Shown in pieces: positions 25,231 to 38,838 of a stretch of DNA of 64,000 nucleotides. The notes beneath the pieces are model-generated. The model saw only the letters and a list, made by a program, of their open reading frames with translations. It was not told where the DNA came from and did no database searches. The first letter of the stretch is position 1. Each line of letters opens with the position of its first letter. This DNA is from Hydractinia symbiolongicarpus. Taxonomy: Eukaryota > Cnidaria > Hydrozoa > Anthoathecata > Hydractiniidae. Location: the NCBI RefSeq assembly GCF_029227915.1, contig NC_079885.1:27589001-27653000 (forward strand), given 5' to 3'. Both the position numbers and the translations under genes were made by a program.

Positions 25231-28200
25231 CCGGAACTCAGAGATTACATTGGTCGCTGTGGTGGCGCTTCATTTAAAAATTTAGATAAATAAGTCATTC
25301 TTTACTGTGGGACCAATCCTAGCCGTTATCGCGTGTGAAGAAATTGCGACAGTTTCAAAAACTACATTTCATTGACTTTCTAACGGTATCAATCCCCTTC
25401 AGTTAAAACAGTTGCGTCACATACTCGTACCAACATGTATTTAGCGATAGTATTCGCATATTACTAGGTTCCATCGCTTTTAACAGTGAAACGTTTGACT
25501 GTGGGACTTAATTGAACTGATTTTGGACTTTGACCTCATAAATGCGGTAAATGAGCCAGTTTGACTATCAGAAATAACATCCTTCTTAATTTCACATGAT
25601 TGCTGGAACTCAGCGATTACACTGGGCGCTGTAGTAGCACTTTATTAAAAAATTAAGATAAATAAGTCATTTTTTACGGTAGGACCAATTCTAGCCGTTA
25701 GTTCGTGCTGAAGAAATAGCGACAGTTTCAAAAACTACATTTCATTGACTTTCTAACGGTGTTAGTCCGTTTGAGTTACAACGGTTTGTTCACATATTCG
25801 TAGCAGCATGTATTTAGCGATATTTTTCCGCTATTACTACGTTGCATCGCTTTTAACAGTGCAACGATTGACTGTGGGACTTAATTGAACTGATTTAGGA
25901 CTGTGACCTTATAAATGTGAAAGTGAGAAAATTGGACCTCAAGAAATAACATTCTTCTTAGTTTGACATGATTGCCGAAACTCAGCGATTACACTGGGTG
26001 CTGTGGTAGCTCTTCATTTAAGAATTAGGATAAAAATTCAGTTTTTACTGTGGCACTAATCCTAGCCGTTACGGCGCGCTGAAGAAAGAGAGACAGTTTC
26101 AAATACTATATTTCACTGACTTTCTAACGGTGTCAGTCCGTTTGAGTTACAACGTTTTGGTCACATGTTCGTACCAACATGTATTTAGTGATTTTTTTCC
26201 GATATTACTATGTTGTATCGCTTTCAACAGTGAAACGATAGACTGTGGCACTTACTTGACCTGATTTTGGATTTTGACCTTATAAATGTGATAAATGAGC
26301 CATTATGACTACAAGAAATAACATTTTTTTTAATTTGACATGATTACTGGAACTCAGCGATTACATTAGGCTCTGTGGTAGTGCTTTATTAAAAAGTTTA
26401 GATGAATAAGTCTTTTCTTACTGTGGGACCAATCCTGGCCCTTATCGTGCGCTAAAAAAATAGCGACAGTTTCAAAAGCTACCTTTCATTGACTTTCTAA
26501 CGGTATCAATCCGCTTCAGTTACAACAGTTGCGTCACATATTCGTACCAACATGTTTTTAGCGATATTTTTTCTGATATTACTAGGTTGCATCGCTTTTA
26601 ACAGTGAAACGATTGACTGCGGGACTTAATTGAACTAACTTTGGACTGTGACCTGATAAATGTGATAAATGAGACAATTGGACACCAAGAAATAACATTC
26701 TTCAAAATTTGACGTGATTGCCGGAACTCAGAGATTACATTGGTCGCTGTGGTAGCGCTTCATTTAAAAATTTACATAAATAAGTCATTCTTTACTGTGG
26801 GACCAATCCAAGCCGTTGTCGCGCGCTGAAGAAATAGCGACAGTTGCAAAAACTAAATTTCATTGACTTTCTAACGGTATCAATCCGCTTCAGTTACAAC
26901 AGTTGCGTCACATACTCGTACCAACATGTATTTAGCGATAGTATTCGCATATTACTAGGTTCCATCGCTTTTAACAGTGAAACGTTTGACTGTGGGACTT
27001 AATTGAACTGATTTTGGACTTTCACCTTATAAATGCGGTAAATGAGCCAGTTTGACTATAAGAAATAACATCCTTCTTAATTTCACATGATTGCTGGAAC
27101 TCAGCGATTACACTGGGCGCTGTAGTAGCACTTTATTAAAAAATTAAGATAAATAAGTCATTTTTTACTGTAGGACCAATCCTAGCCGTTAGTTCGCGCT
27201 GAAGAAATAGCGATAGTTTCAAAAACTACATTTCATTGACTTTTTAACGGTATCAATCCGCTTCAGTTACAACAGTTGCGTCACATATTCGTACCAACAT
27301 GTATTTAGCGATATTCTTCTGATATTACTAGGTTGCATCGCTTTTAACAGTGAAACGATTGACTGCGGGACTTAATTGAACTAACTTTGGACTGTGACCA
27401 GATAAATGTGATAAATGAGACAATTGGACACCAAGAAATAACATTCTTCTAAATTTGACGTGATTGCCGGAACTCAGAGATTACATTGGTCGCTGTGGTA
27501 GCGCTTCATTTAAAAATTTTGATAAATAAGTCATTCTTTACTGTGGGACCAATCCTAGCCCGTTGTCGCGCGCTGAAACGATAGCGACAGTTTCAAAAAC
27601 TACATTTCATTGACTTTCTAACGGTATCAATCCGCTTCAGTTACAACAGTTGCGTCACATACTCGTACCAACATGTATTTAGCGATAGTATTCGCATATT
27701 ACTAGGTTCCATCGCTTTTAACAGTGAAACGTTAGACTGTGGGAATTAATTGAACTGATTTTGGACTTTCACCTTATAAATGCGGTAAATGAGCCAGTTT
27801 GACTATAAGAAATAACATCCTTCTTAATTTCACATGATTGCTGGAACTCAGCGATTACACTGGGCGCTGTAGTAGCACTTTATTAAAAAATTAAGATAAA
27901 TAAGTCATTTTTTACTGTAGGACCAATCCTAGCCGTTAGTTCGCGCTGAAGAAATAGCGATAGTTTCAAAAACTACATTTCATTGACTTTTTAACGGTAT
28001 CAATCCGCTTCAGTTACAATAGTTGCGTCACATATTCGTACCAACATGTATTTTGCGATATTCTTCTGATATTACTAGGTTGCATCGCTTTTAACAGTGA
28101 AACGATTGACGGCGGGACTTAATTGAACTAACTTTGGACTGTGACCAGATAAATGTGATAAATGAGACAATTGGACACCAAGAAATAACATTCTTCTAAA

Positions 28201-28329
28201 TTTGACGTGATTGCCGGAACTCATAGATTACATTGGTCGCTGTGGTGGCGCATCATTTAAAAATTTAGATAAATAAGTCATTCTTTAGTGTGGGACCAAT
28301 CCTAGCCGTTATCGCGCGCTGAAGAAATA
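25231..28329. repeat. Satellite between the two long domain C copies
   Basis: About eight monomers separate the left and right copies. The first part is a junction unit of mixed type, then the partial third copy occupies 25337-27445, and then about 27446-28329 holds q- and r-type units with gctgaaacgatagcgacag near 27573 and a one-base insertion, tagcccgttg, near 27557. All of it is the same satellite; I see no unrelated sequence. Confidence 0.85.
25337..27445. repeat. Domain C block, partial third copy
   Basis: This stretch matches 20116-22596 of the left copy at offsets of 5221 and 5222 bp, then 4849 bp, and so also matches the right copy. It includes the attgcgacag unit, the two diverged marker units and a single p-q-r trimer. 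It lacks the doubled q unit of the left copy and the one-base loss of gctttaacagtg, so it was copied before those changes or from another source. The match ends at aaataacatt (27445), where the left copy runs into a t-rich stretch and this one reads cttctaaatttgacg. Confidence 0.85.
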
Positions 28330-31300
28330 GCGACATTTTTAAAAACTACATTTCATTGACTTTCTAACAGTATCAATCCGCTTCAGTTAAAACAGTTGCG
28401 TCACATACTCGTACCAACATGTATTTAGCGATAGTATTTGCATATTACTAGGTTCCATCGCTATTAACAGTGAAACGTTAGACTGTGGGACTTAATTGAA
28501 CTGATTTTCGACTTTGACCTTATAAATGCGGTAAATCAGCCAGTTTGACTATAAGAAATAACATCCTTCTTAATTTCACATGATTGCTGGTACTCAGCGA
28601 TTACACTGGGCGCTGTGGTAGCACTTTATTAAAAAATTGAGATAAATAAGTCATTTTTTACTGTAGGACCAATCCTAGCCGTTAGTTCGTGCTGAAGAAA
28701 TAGCGACAGTTTCAAAAACTACATTTCATTGACTTTTTAACGGTATCAATCCGCTTCAGCTACCACAGTTGCGTCACATATTCGAACCAACATGTATTTA
28801 GCGATATTCTTCTGATATTACTAGGTTGCATCGGTTTAAACAGTGAAACGATTGACTGCGGGACTTAATTGAACTAACTTTGGACTGTGACCTGATAAAT
28901 GTGATAAATGAGACAATTGGACACCAAGAAATAACATTCTTCTAAATTTGACGTGATTGCCGGAACTCAGAGATTACATTGGTCGCTGTGGTGGCGCTTC
29001 ATTTAAAAATTTAGATAAATAAGTCATTCTTTACTGTGGGACCAATCTTAGCCGTTATTGCGCGCTGAAAAAATAGCGACATTTTTAAAAACTACATTTC
29101 ATTGACTTTCTAACAGTATCAATCCGCTTCAGTTAAAACAGTTGCGTCACATACTCGTACCAACATGTATTTAGCGATAGTATTTGCATATTACTAGGTT
29201 CCATCGCTATTAACAGTGAAACGTTAGACTGTGGGACTTAATTGAACTGATTTTCGACTTTGACCTTATAAATGCGGTAAATCAGCCAGTTTGACTATAA
29301 GAAATAACATCCTTCTTAATTTCACATGATTGCTGGTACTCAGCGATTACACTGGGCGCTGTGGTAGCACTTTATTAAAAAATTGAGATAAATAAGTCAT
29401 TTTTTACTGTAGGACCAATCCTAGCCGTTAGTTCGTGCTGAAGAAATAGCGACAGTTTCAAAAACTACATTTCATTGACTTTTTAACGGTATCAATCCGC
29501 TTCAGTTAAAACAGTTGCGTCACATACTCGTACCAACATGTATTTAGCGATAGTATTCGCATATTACTAGGTTCCATCGCTTTTAACAGTGAAACGTTTG
29601 ACTGTGGGACTTAATTGAACTGATTTTGGACTTTAACCTCATAAATGCGGTAAATGAGCCAGTTTGACTATCAGAAATAACATCCTTCTTAATTTCACAT
29701 GATTGCTGGAACTCAGCGATTACACTGGGCGCTGTAGTAGCACTTTATTAAAAAATTAAGATAAATAAGTCATTTTTTACGGTAGGACCAATTCTAGCCG
29801 TTAGTTCGTGCTGAAGAAATAGCGACAGTTTCAAAAACTACATTTCATTGACTTTCTAACGGTGTTAGTCCGTTTGAGTTACAACGGTCTGTTCACATAT
29901 TCGTAGCAACATGTATTTAGCGATATTTTTCCGCTATTACTACGTCGCATCGCTTTTAACAGTGCAACGATTGACTGTTGGACTTAATTGAACTGATTTA
30001 GGACTGTGACCTTATAAATGTAAAAGTGAGAAAATTGGACCTCAAGAAATAACATTCTTCTTAGTTTGACATGATTGCCGAAACTCAGCGATTACACTGG
30101 GTGCTGTGGTAGCTCTTCATTTAAGAATTAGGATAAAAATTCAGTTTTTACTGTGGCACTAATCCTTGCCGTTACGGCGCGCTGAAGAAAGAGAGACAGT
30201 TTCAAATACTATATTTCACTGACTTTCTAACGGTGTCAGTCCGTTTGAGTTACAACGTTTTGGTCACATGTTCGTACCAACATGTATTTAGTGATTTTTT
30301 TCCGATATTACTATGTTGTATCGCTTTCAACAGTGAAACGATAGACTGTGGCACTTACTTGACCTGATTTTGGATTTTGACCTTATAAATGTGATAAATG
30401 AGCCATTATGACTACAAGAAATAACATTTTTTTTAATTTGACATGATTACTGGAACTCAGCGATTACATTAGGCTCTGTGGTAGCGCTTTATTAAAAAGT
30501 TTAGATGAATAAGTCTTTTCTTACTGTGGGACCAATCCTGGCCCTTATCGTGCGCTAAAAAAATAGCGACAGTTTCAAAAGCTACATTTCATTGACTTTC
30601 TAACGGTATCAATCCGCTTCAGTTACAACAGTTGCGTCACATATTCGTACCAACATGTTTTTAGCGATATTTTTTCTGATATTACTAGGTTGCATCGCTT
30701 TAACAGTGTAACGATTGCCTGCGGGACTTAATTGAACTAACTTTGGACTGTGACCTGATAAATGTGATAAATGAGACAATTGGACACCAAGAAATAACAT
30801 TCTTCAAAATTTGACGTGATTGCCGGAACTCAGAGATTACATTGGTCGCTGTGGTAGCGCTTCATTTAAAAATTTACATAAATAAGTCATTCTTTACTGT
30901 GGGACCAATCCTAGCCGTTGTCGCGCGCTGAAGAAATAGCGACAGTTGCAAAAACTAAATTTCATTGACTTTCTAACGGTATCAATCCGCTTCAGTTACA
31001 ACAGTTGCGTCACATACTCGTACCAACATGTATTTAGCGATAGTATTCGCATATTACTAGGTTCCATCGCTTTTAATAGTGAAACGTTTGACTGTGGGAC
31101 TTAATTGAACTGATTTTGGACTTTCACCTTATAAATGCGGTAAATGAGCCAGTTTGACTATAAGAAATAACATCCTTCTTAATTTCACATGATTGCTGGA
31201 ACTCAGCGATTACACTGGGCGCTGTAGTAGCACTTTATTAAAAAATTAAGATAAATAAGTCATTTTTTACTGTAGGACCAATCCTAGCCGTTAGTTCGCG

Positions 31301-34181
31301 CTGAAGAAATAGCGATAGTTTCAAAAACTACATTTCATTGACTTTTTAACGGTATCAATCCGCTTCAGTTACAACAGTTGCGTCACATATTCGTACCAAC
31401 ATGTATTTAGCGATATTCTTCTGATATTACTAGGTTGCATCGCTTTTAACAGTGAAACAATTGACTGCGGGACTTAATTGAACTAACTTTGGACTGTGAC
31501 CAGATAGATGTGATAAATGAGACAATTGGACACCAAGAAATAACATTTTTTTTAATTTGACATGATTACTGGAACTCAGCGATTACATTAGGCTCTGTGG
31601 TAGCGCTTTATTAAAAAGTTTAGATGAATAAGTCTTTTCTTACTGTGGGACCAATCCTGGCCCTTATCGTGCGCTAAAAAAATAGCGACAGTTTCAAAAG
31701 CTACATTTCATTGACTTTCTAACGGTATCAATCCGCTTCAGTTACAACAGTTGCGTCACATATTCGTACCAACATGTTTTTAGCGATATTTTTTCTGATA
31801 TTACTAGGTTGCATCGCTTTTAACAGTGAAACGATTGACTGCGGGACTTAATTGAACTAACTTTGGACTGTGACCTGATAAATGTGATAAATGAGACAAT
31901 TGGACACCAAGAAATAACATTCTTCAAAATTTGACGTGATTGCCGGAACTCAGAGATTACATTGGTCGCTGTGGTAGCGCTTCATTTAAAAATTTACATA
32001 AATAAGTCACTCTTTACTGTGGGACCAATCCTAGCCGTTGTCGCGCGCTGAAGAAATAGCGACAGTTGCAAAAACTAAATTTCATTGACTTTCTAACGGT
32101 ATCAATTCGCTTCAGTTACAACAGTTGCGTCACATACTCGTACCAACATGTATTTAGCGATAGTATTCGCATATTACTAGGTTCCATCGCTTTTAACAGT
32201 GAAACGTTTGACTGTGGGACTTAATTGAACTGATTTTGGACTTTCACCTTATAAATGCGGTAAATGAGCCAGTTTGACTATAAGAAATAACATCCTTCTT
32301 AATTTCACATGATTGCTGGAACTCAGCGATTACACTGGGCGCTGTATTAGCACTTTATTAAAAAATTAAGATAAATAAGTCATTTTTTACTGTAGGACCA
32401 ATCCTAGCCGTTAGTTCGCGCTGAAGAAATACCGACAGTTTCAAAAACTACATTTCATTGACTTTTTAACGGTATCAATCCGCTTCAGTTACAACAGTTG
32501 CGTCACATATTCGTACCAACATGTATTTAGCGATATTCTTCTGATATTACTAGGTTGCATCGCTTTTAACAGTGAAACGATTGACTGCGGGACTTAATTG
32601 AACTAACTTTGGACTGTGACCAGATAAATGTGATAAATGAGACAATTGGACACCAAGAAATTACATTTTTTTTAATTTGACATGATTACTGGAACTCAGC
32701 GATTACATTAGGCTCTGTGGTAGCGCTTTATTAAAAAGTTTAGATGAATAAGTCTTTTCTTACTGTGAGACCAATCCTGGCCCTTATCGTGCGCTAAAAA
32801 AATAGCGACAGTTTCAAAAGCTACATTTCATTGACTTTCTAACGGTATCAATCCGCTTCAGTTACAACAGTTGCGTCACATATTCGTACCAACATGTTTT
32901 TAGCGATATTTTTTCTGATATTACTAAGTTGCATCGCTTTTAACAGTGAAACGATTGACTGCGGGACTTAATTGAACTAACTTTGGACTGTGACCTGATA
33001 AATGTGATAAATGAGACAATTGGACACCAAGAAATAACATTCTTCAAAATTTGACGTGATTGCCGGAACTCAGAGATTACATTGGTCGCTGTGGTAGCGC
33101 TTCATTTAAACATTTACATAAATAAGTCATTCTTTACTGTGGGACCAATCCTAGCCGTTGTCGCACGCTGAAGAAATAGCGACAGTTGCAAAAACTAAAT
33201 TTCATTGACTTTCTAACGGTATCAATCCGCTTCAGTTACAACAGTTGCGTCACATACTCGTACCAACATGTATTTAGCGATAGTATTCGCATATTACTAG
33301 GTTCCATCGCTTTTAACAGTGAAACGTTTGACTGTGGGACTTAATTGAACTGATTTTGGACTTTCACCTTATAAATGCGGTAAATGAGCCAGTTTGACTA
33401 TAAGAAATAACATCCTTCTTAATTTCACATGATTGCTGGAACTCAGCGATTACACTGGGCGCTGTAGTAGCACTTTATTAAAAAATTAAGATAAATAAGT
33501 CATTTTTTACTGTAGGACCAATCCTAGCCGTTAGTTCGCGCTGAAGAAATAGCGACAGTTTCAAAAGCTACATTTCATTGACTTTTTAACGGTATCAATC
33601 CGCTTCAGTTACAACAGTTGCGTCACATATTCGTACCAACATGTATTTAGCGATATTCTTCTGATATTACTAGGTTGCATCGCTTTTAACAGTGAAACGA
33701 TTGACTGCGGGACTTAATTGAACTAACTTTGGACTGTGACCTGATAAATGTGATAAATGAGACAATTGGACACCAAGAAATAACATTCTTCTAAATTTGG
33801 CGTGATTTCCGGAACTCAGACATTACATTGGTCGCTGTGGTGGCGCTTCATTTAAAAATTTAGATAAATAAGTCATTCTTTACTGTGGGACCAATCCTAG
33901 CCGTTACCGCGCGCTGAAGAAATAGCGACAGTTTCAAAAACTACATTTCATTGACTTTCTAACGGTGTCAATCCGGTTCAGTTACAACAGTTGCGTCACA
34001 TACTCGTACCAACATGTATTTAGCGATAGTATTCGCATATTACTAGGTTCCATCGCTTTTAACAGTGAAACGTTTGACTGTGGGACTTAATTGAACTGAT
34101 TTTGGACTTTCACCTTATAAATGCGGTGAATGAGCCAGTTTGACTATAAGAAATAACATCCTTCTTAATTTCACATGATTG
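28330..34181. repeat. Domain C block, right copy (pairs with 17887-25230)
   Basis: Same order of subtypes as the left copy: dimer part, two diverged marker units, three p-q-r trimers (starting 30573, 31692 and 32812) and the variant last trimer. Sequence agreement is high enough that rare marks such as gctttaacagtgtaacg (30697 region), aatttacataaataagtcactc, gaaattacatttt and gtgagaccaatcc recur in the same places. The copy is 5852 bp against 7344 bp on the left. Whether it is a true duplication or an assembly effect cannot be decided from the sequence alone, but the four-monomer size difference argues that the two are separate real copies. Confidence 0.87.
30573..33931. repeat. Trimer HOR run, right (about 1120-bp period)
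   Basis: Three tandem p-q-r copies of 1119-1120 bp start at 30573, 31692 and 32812. They pair one to one with those of the left copy, without the doubled q unit. Identical rare variants in matching copies (for example tcactctttac in the second copy and aaacatttacat in the third) show that the block was copied as a whole and that the three trimers had already diverged from each other before that event. Confidence 0.87.
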
Positions 34182-37100
34182 CTGGAACTCAGCGATTACA
34201 CTGGGCGCTGTAGTAGCACTTTATTAAAAAATTAAGATAAATAAGTCATTTTTTACTGTAGGACCAATCCTAGCCGTTAGTTCGCGCTGAAGAAATAGCG
34301 ACAGTTTCAAAAACTACATTTCATTGACTTTTTAACGGTATCAATCCGCTTCAGTTACAACAGTTGCGTCACATACTCGTACCAACATGTATTTAGCGAT
34401 AGTAATCGCATATTACTAGGTTCCATCGCTTTTAACAATGAAACGTTTGACTGTGGGACATAATTGAATTGATTTTGGACTTTGACCTTATAAATGTGAT
34501 AAATGAGACAATTGGACACCAAGATATAACATTCTTCTTAATATGACGCCGGAACCCAGCGATTACACTGGGCGCTGTGGTAGCATTTTATTAAAAAACT
34601 AAGATAAATAAGTCATTTTTTACTGTAGGACCAATCCTAGCCGTTAGTTCGCGCTGAAGAAATAGCGACAGTTTCAAAAACTACATTTCATTGACTTTCT
34701 AACGGTATCAATCCGCTTCAGTTACAACAGTTGCGTCACATACTCGTAACAACATGTATTTAGCGATAGTATTCGCATATTACTAGGTTCCATCGCTTTT
34801 AACAGTGAAACGTTTGACTGTGGGACTTAATTGAACTGATTTTGGACTTTGACCTTATAAATGCGGTAAATGAGCCAGTTTGACTATAAGAAATAACATC
34901 CTTCTTAATTTCACATGATTGCTGGAACTCAGCGATTACACTGGGCGCTGTAGTAGCACTTTATTAAAAAATTAAGATAAATAAGTCATTTTTTACTGTA
35001 GGACCAATTCTAGCCGTTACTTCGTGCTGAAGAAATAGCGACAGTTTCAAAACTTAAATTTCATTGACTTTTTAACGGTATTAATCCGCTTCAGTTACAA
35101 CAGTTGCGTCACATATTCGTACCAACATGTATTTAGCGATATTCTTCAGATATTACTAGGTTGCATTGCTTTTAACAGGGAAACGATTGACTGCAGGACT
35201 TAATTGAACTAACTTTGGACTGTGACCAGATAAATGTGGTAAATGAGACAATTGGACACCAAGAAATAACATTCTTCTAAATTTGACGTGATTGCCGGAA
35301 CTCAGAGATTACATTGGTCGCTGTGGTGGCGCTTCATTTAAAAATTTAAATAAATAAGTCATTCTTTTCTGTGGGACCAATCCTAGCCGTTATCGCGCGC
35401 TGAAAAAATAGCGACAGTTTCAAAAACTACATTTCATTGACTTTCTAACGGTATCAATCCGCTTCAGTTACAACAGTTGCGTCACATACTCGTAACAACA
35501 TGTATTTAGCGATAGTATTCGCATATTACTAGGTTCCATCGCTTTTAACAGTGAAACGTTTGACTGTGGGACTTAATTGAACTGATTTTGGACTTTGACC
35601 TTATAAATACGGTAAATGAGCCAGTTTGACTATAAGAAATAACATCCTTCTTAATTTCACATGATTGCTGGAACTCAGCGATTACACTGGGCGCTGTAGT
35701 AGCACTTTATTAAAAAATTAAGATAAATAAGTCATTTTTTACTGTAGGACCAATCCTAGCCGTTAGTTTGCGCTGAAGAAATAGCGACAGTTTCAAAAAC
35801 TACATTTCATTGACTTTTTAACGGTATCAATCCGCTTCAGTTACAACAGTTGCGTCACATATTCGTACCAACATGTATTTAGCGATATTCTTCTGATATT
35901 ACTAGGTTGCATCGCTTTTAACAGTGAAACGATTGATTGCGGGACTTAATTGAACTAACTTTGGACTGTGACCTGATAAATGTGATAAATGAGACAATTG
36001 GACACCAAGAAATAACATTCTTCTAAATTTGACGTGATTGCCGGAACTCAGACATTACATTGGTCGCTGTGGTGGCGCTTCATTTAAAAATGTAGATAAA
36101 TAAGTCATTCTTTACTGTGGGACCAATCCTAGCCGTTACCGCGCGCTGAAGAAATAGCGACAGTTTCAAAAACTACATTTCATTGACTTTCTAACGGTAT
36201 CAATCCGCTTCAGTTACAACAGTTGCGTCACATACTCGTACCAACATGTATTTAGCGATAGTATTCGCATATTACTAGGTTCCATCGCTTTTAACAGTGA
36301 AACGTTTGACTGTGGGACTTAATTGAACTGATTTTGGACTTTCACCTTATAAATGCGGTAAATGAGCCAGTTTGACTATAAGAAATAACATCCTTCTAAA
36401 TGTCACATGATTGCTGGAACTCAGCGATTACACTGGGCGCTGTAGTAGCACTTTATTAAAAAATTAAGATAAATAAGTCATTTTTTACTGTAGGACCAAT
36501 CCTAGCCGTTAGTTCGCGCTGAAGAAATAGCGACAGTTTCAAAAACTACATTTCATTGACTTTTTAACGGTATCAATCCGCTTCAGTTACAACAGTTGCG
36601 TCACATACTCGTACCAACATGTATTTAGCGATAGTAATCGCATATTACTAGGTTCCATCGCTTTTAACAATGAAACGTTTGACTGTGGGACATAATTGAA
36701 CTGATTTTGGACTTTGACCTTATAAATGTGATAAATGAGACAATTGGACACCAAGATATAACATTCTTCTTAATATGACGCCGGAACTCAGCGATTACAC
36801 TGGGCGCTGTGGTAGCATTTTATTAAAAAATTAAGATAAATAAGTCATTTTTTACTGTAGGACCAATCCTAGCCGTTAGTTCGCGCTGAAGAAATAGCGA
36901 CAGTTTCAAAAACTACATTTCATTGACTTTCTAACGGTATCAATTCGCTTCAGTTACAACAGTTGCGTCACATACTCGTAACAACATGTATTTAGCGATA
37001 GTATTCGCATATTACTAGGTTCCATCGCTTTTAACAGTGAAACGTTTGACTGTGGGACTTAATTGAACTGATTTTGGACTTTGACCTTATAAATGCGGTA

Positions 37101-37259
37101 AATGAGCCAGTTTGACTATAAGAAATAACATCCTTCTTAATTTCACATGATTGCTGGAACTCAGCAATTACACTGGGCGCTGTAGTAGCACTTTATTAAA
37201 AAATTGAGATAAAAAAGTCATTTTTTACTGTAGGACCAATTCTAGCCGTTACTTCGTGC

Positions 37260-37719
37260 TGAAGAAATAGCGACAGTTTCAAAAACTACATTTCATTGAC
37301 TTTTTAACGGTATAAATCCGCTTCAGTTACAACAGTTGCGTCACATATTCGTACCAACATGTATTTAGCGATATTCTTCTGATATTACTAGGTTGCATCG
37401 CTTTTAACAGGGAAACGATTGACTGCGGGACTTAATTGAACTAACTTTGGACTGTGACCAGATAAATGTGATGAATGAGACAATTGGACACCAAGAAATA
37501 ACATTCTTCTAAATTTGACGTGATTGCCGGAACTCAGAGATTACATTGGTCGCTGTGGTGGAGCTTTATTTAAAAATTTAGATAAATAAGTCATTCTTTA
37601 CTGTGGGACCAATCCTAGCCGTTATCGTGCGCTGAAAAAATAGCGACAGTTTCAAAAACTACATTTCATTGACTTTCTAACCGTATCAATCCGCTTCAGT
37701 TACAACAGTTGCGTCACAT
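37260..37719. repeat. Single-monomer copy, source or partner of 38379-38838
   Basis: This monomer with ggtataaatccg, acagggaaacg, gtgatgaatgag, ggtggagctttattt, atcgtgcgctgaaaaa and taaccgtatc is repeated at 38379-38838, three monomers (1119 bp) later, and I saw no difference in the shared core. By HOR order it belongs in the third place of the six-mer; its second appearance sits in the sixth place. Confidence 0.87.
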
Positions 37720-38378
37720 ATTCGTACCAACATGTATTTAGCGATAGTATTCGCATATTACTAGGTTCCATCGCTTTTAACAGTGAAACGTTTGACTGTG
37801 GGACTTAATTGAACTGATTTTGGACTTTGACCTTATAAATGCGGTAAATGAGCCAGTTTGACTATAAGAAATAACATCCTTCTTAATTTCACATGATTGC
37901 TGAAACTCAGCGATTACACTGGGCGCTGTGGTAGCACTTTAATAAAAAATTAGGATAAATAAGTCATTTTTTACTGTAGGACCAATCCTAGCCGTTAGTT
38001 CGCGCTGAAGAAATAGCGACAGTTTCAAAAGCTACATTTCATTGACTTTTTAACGGTATCAATCCGCTTCAGTTACAACAGTTGCGTCACATATTCGTAC
38101 CAACATGTATTTAGCGATATTCTTCTGATATTACTAGGTTGCATCGCTTTTAACAGTGAAACGATTGACTGCGGGACTTAATTGAACTAACTTTGGACTG
38201 TGACCTGGTAAATGTGATAAATGAGACAATTGGACACCAAGAAATAACATTCTTCTAAATTTGGCGTGATTTCCGGAACTCAGACATTACATTGGTCGCT
38301 GTGGTGGCGCTTCATTTAAACATTTAGATAAATAAGTCATTCTTTACTGTGGGACCAATCCTAGCCGTTACCGCGCGC

Positions 38379-38838
38379 TGAAGAAATAGCGACAGTTTCA
38401 AAAACTACATTTCATTGACTTTTTAACGGTATAAATCCGCTTCAGTTACAACAGTTGCGTCACATATTCGTACCAACATGTATTTAGCGATATTCTTCTG
38501 ATATTACTAGGTTGCATCGCTTTTAACAGGGAAACGATTGACTGCGGGACTTAATTGAACTAACTTTGGACTGTGACCAGATAAATGTGATGAATGAGAC
38601 AATTGGACACCAAGAAATAACATTCTTCTAAATTTGACGTGATTGCCGGAACTCAGAGATTACATTGGTCGCTGTGGTGGAGCTTTATTTAAAAATTTAG
38701 ATAAATAAGTCATTCTTTACTGTGGGACCAATCCTAGCCGTTATCGTGCGCTGAAAAAATAGCGACAGTTTCAAAAACTACATTTCATTGACTTTCTAAC
38801 CGTATCAATCCGCTTCAGTTACAACAGTTGCGTCACAT
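38379..38838. repeat. Out-of-register monomer replacing the sixth unit of HOR copy 2
   Basis: In HOR copy 1 the sixth unit (starting 36164) is of the agtattcgc/cgtttgac type. In HOR copy 2 the same place holds a copy of the third unit instead. HOR length is unchanged, so replacement by gene conversion or a double exchange fits better than simple insertion. It ends at gcgtcacata, before ctcg, a breakpoint position that also ends several other copies in this window. Confidence 0.82.

Larger units (their letters stand above)
17147..34181. repeat. HOR domain C: three related copies of one block
   Basis: About 46 monomers made of dimer and trimer HORs. The left copy (17887-25230) and the right copy (28330-34181) carry the same order of subtypes, and a third, partial copy (25337-27445) sits between them. 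The left copy is four monomers longer than the right one, three in the dimer part and one in the trimer part. A short set of more diverged units (near 20505-21248, 25726-26469 and 29829-30572, marked by tagtccgtttgag, cacatgttcg and caagaaataacattcttctta gttt-type changes) marks the same place in each copy and makes the alignment unambiguous. Confidence 0.88.

Noticed and set aside
17887-34181. Assembly collapse or false duplication as the source of the paired blocks
   Set aside because: Not excluded, but the two copies differ by four monomers and by several substitutions and have different flanks, so a plain assembly duplicate is unlikely. Read depth and spanning reads would decide.
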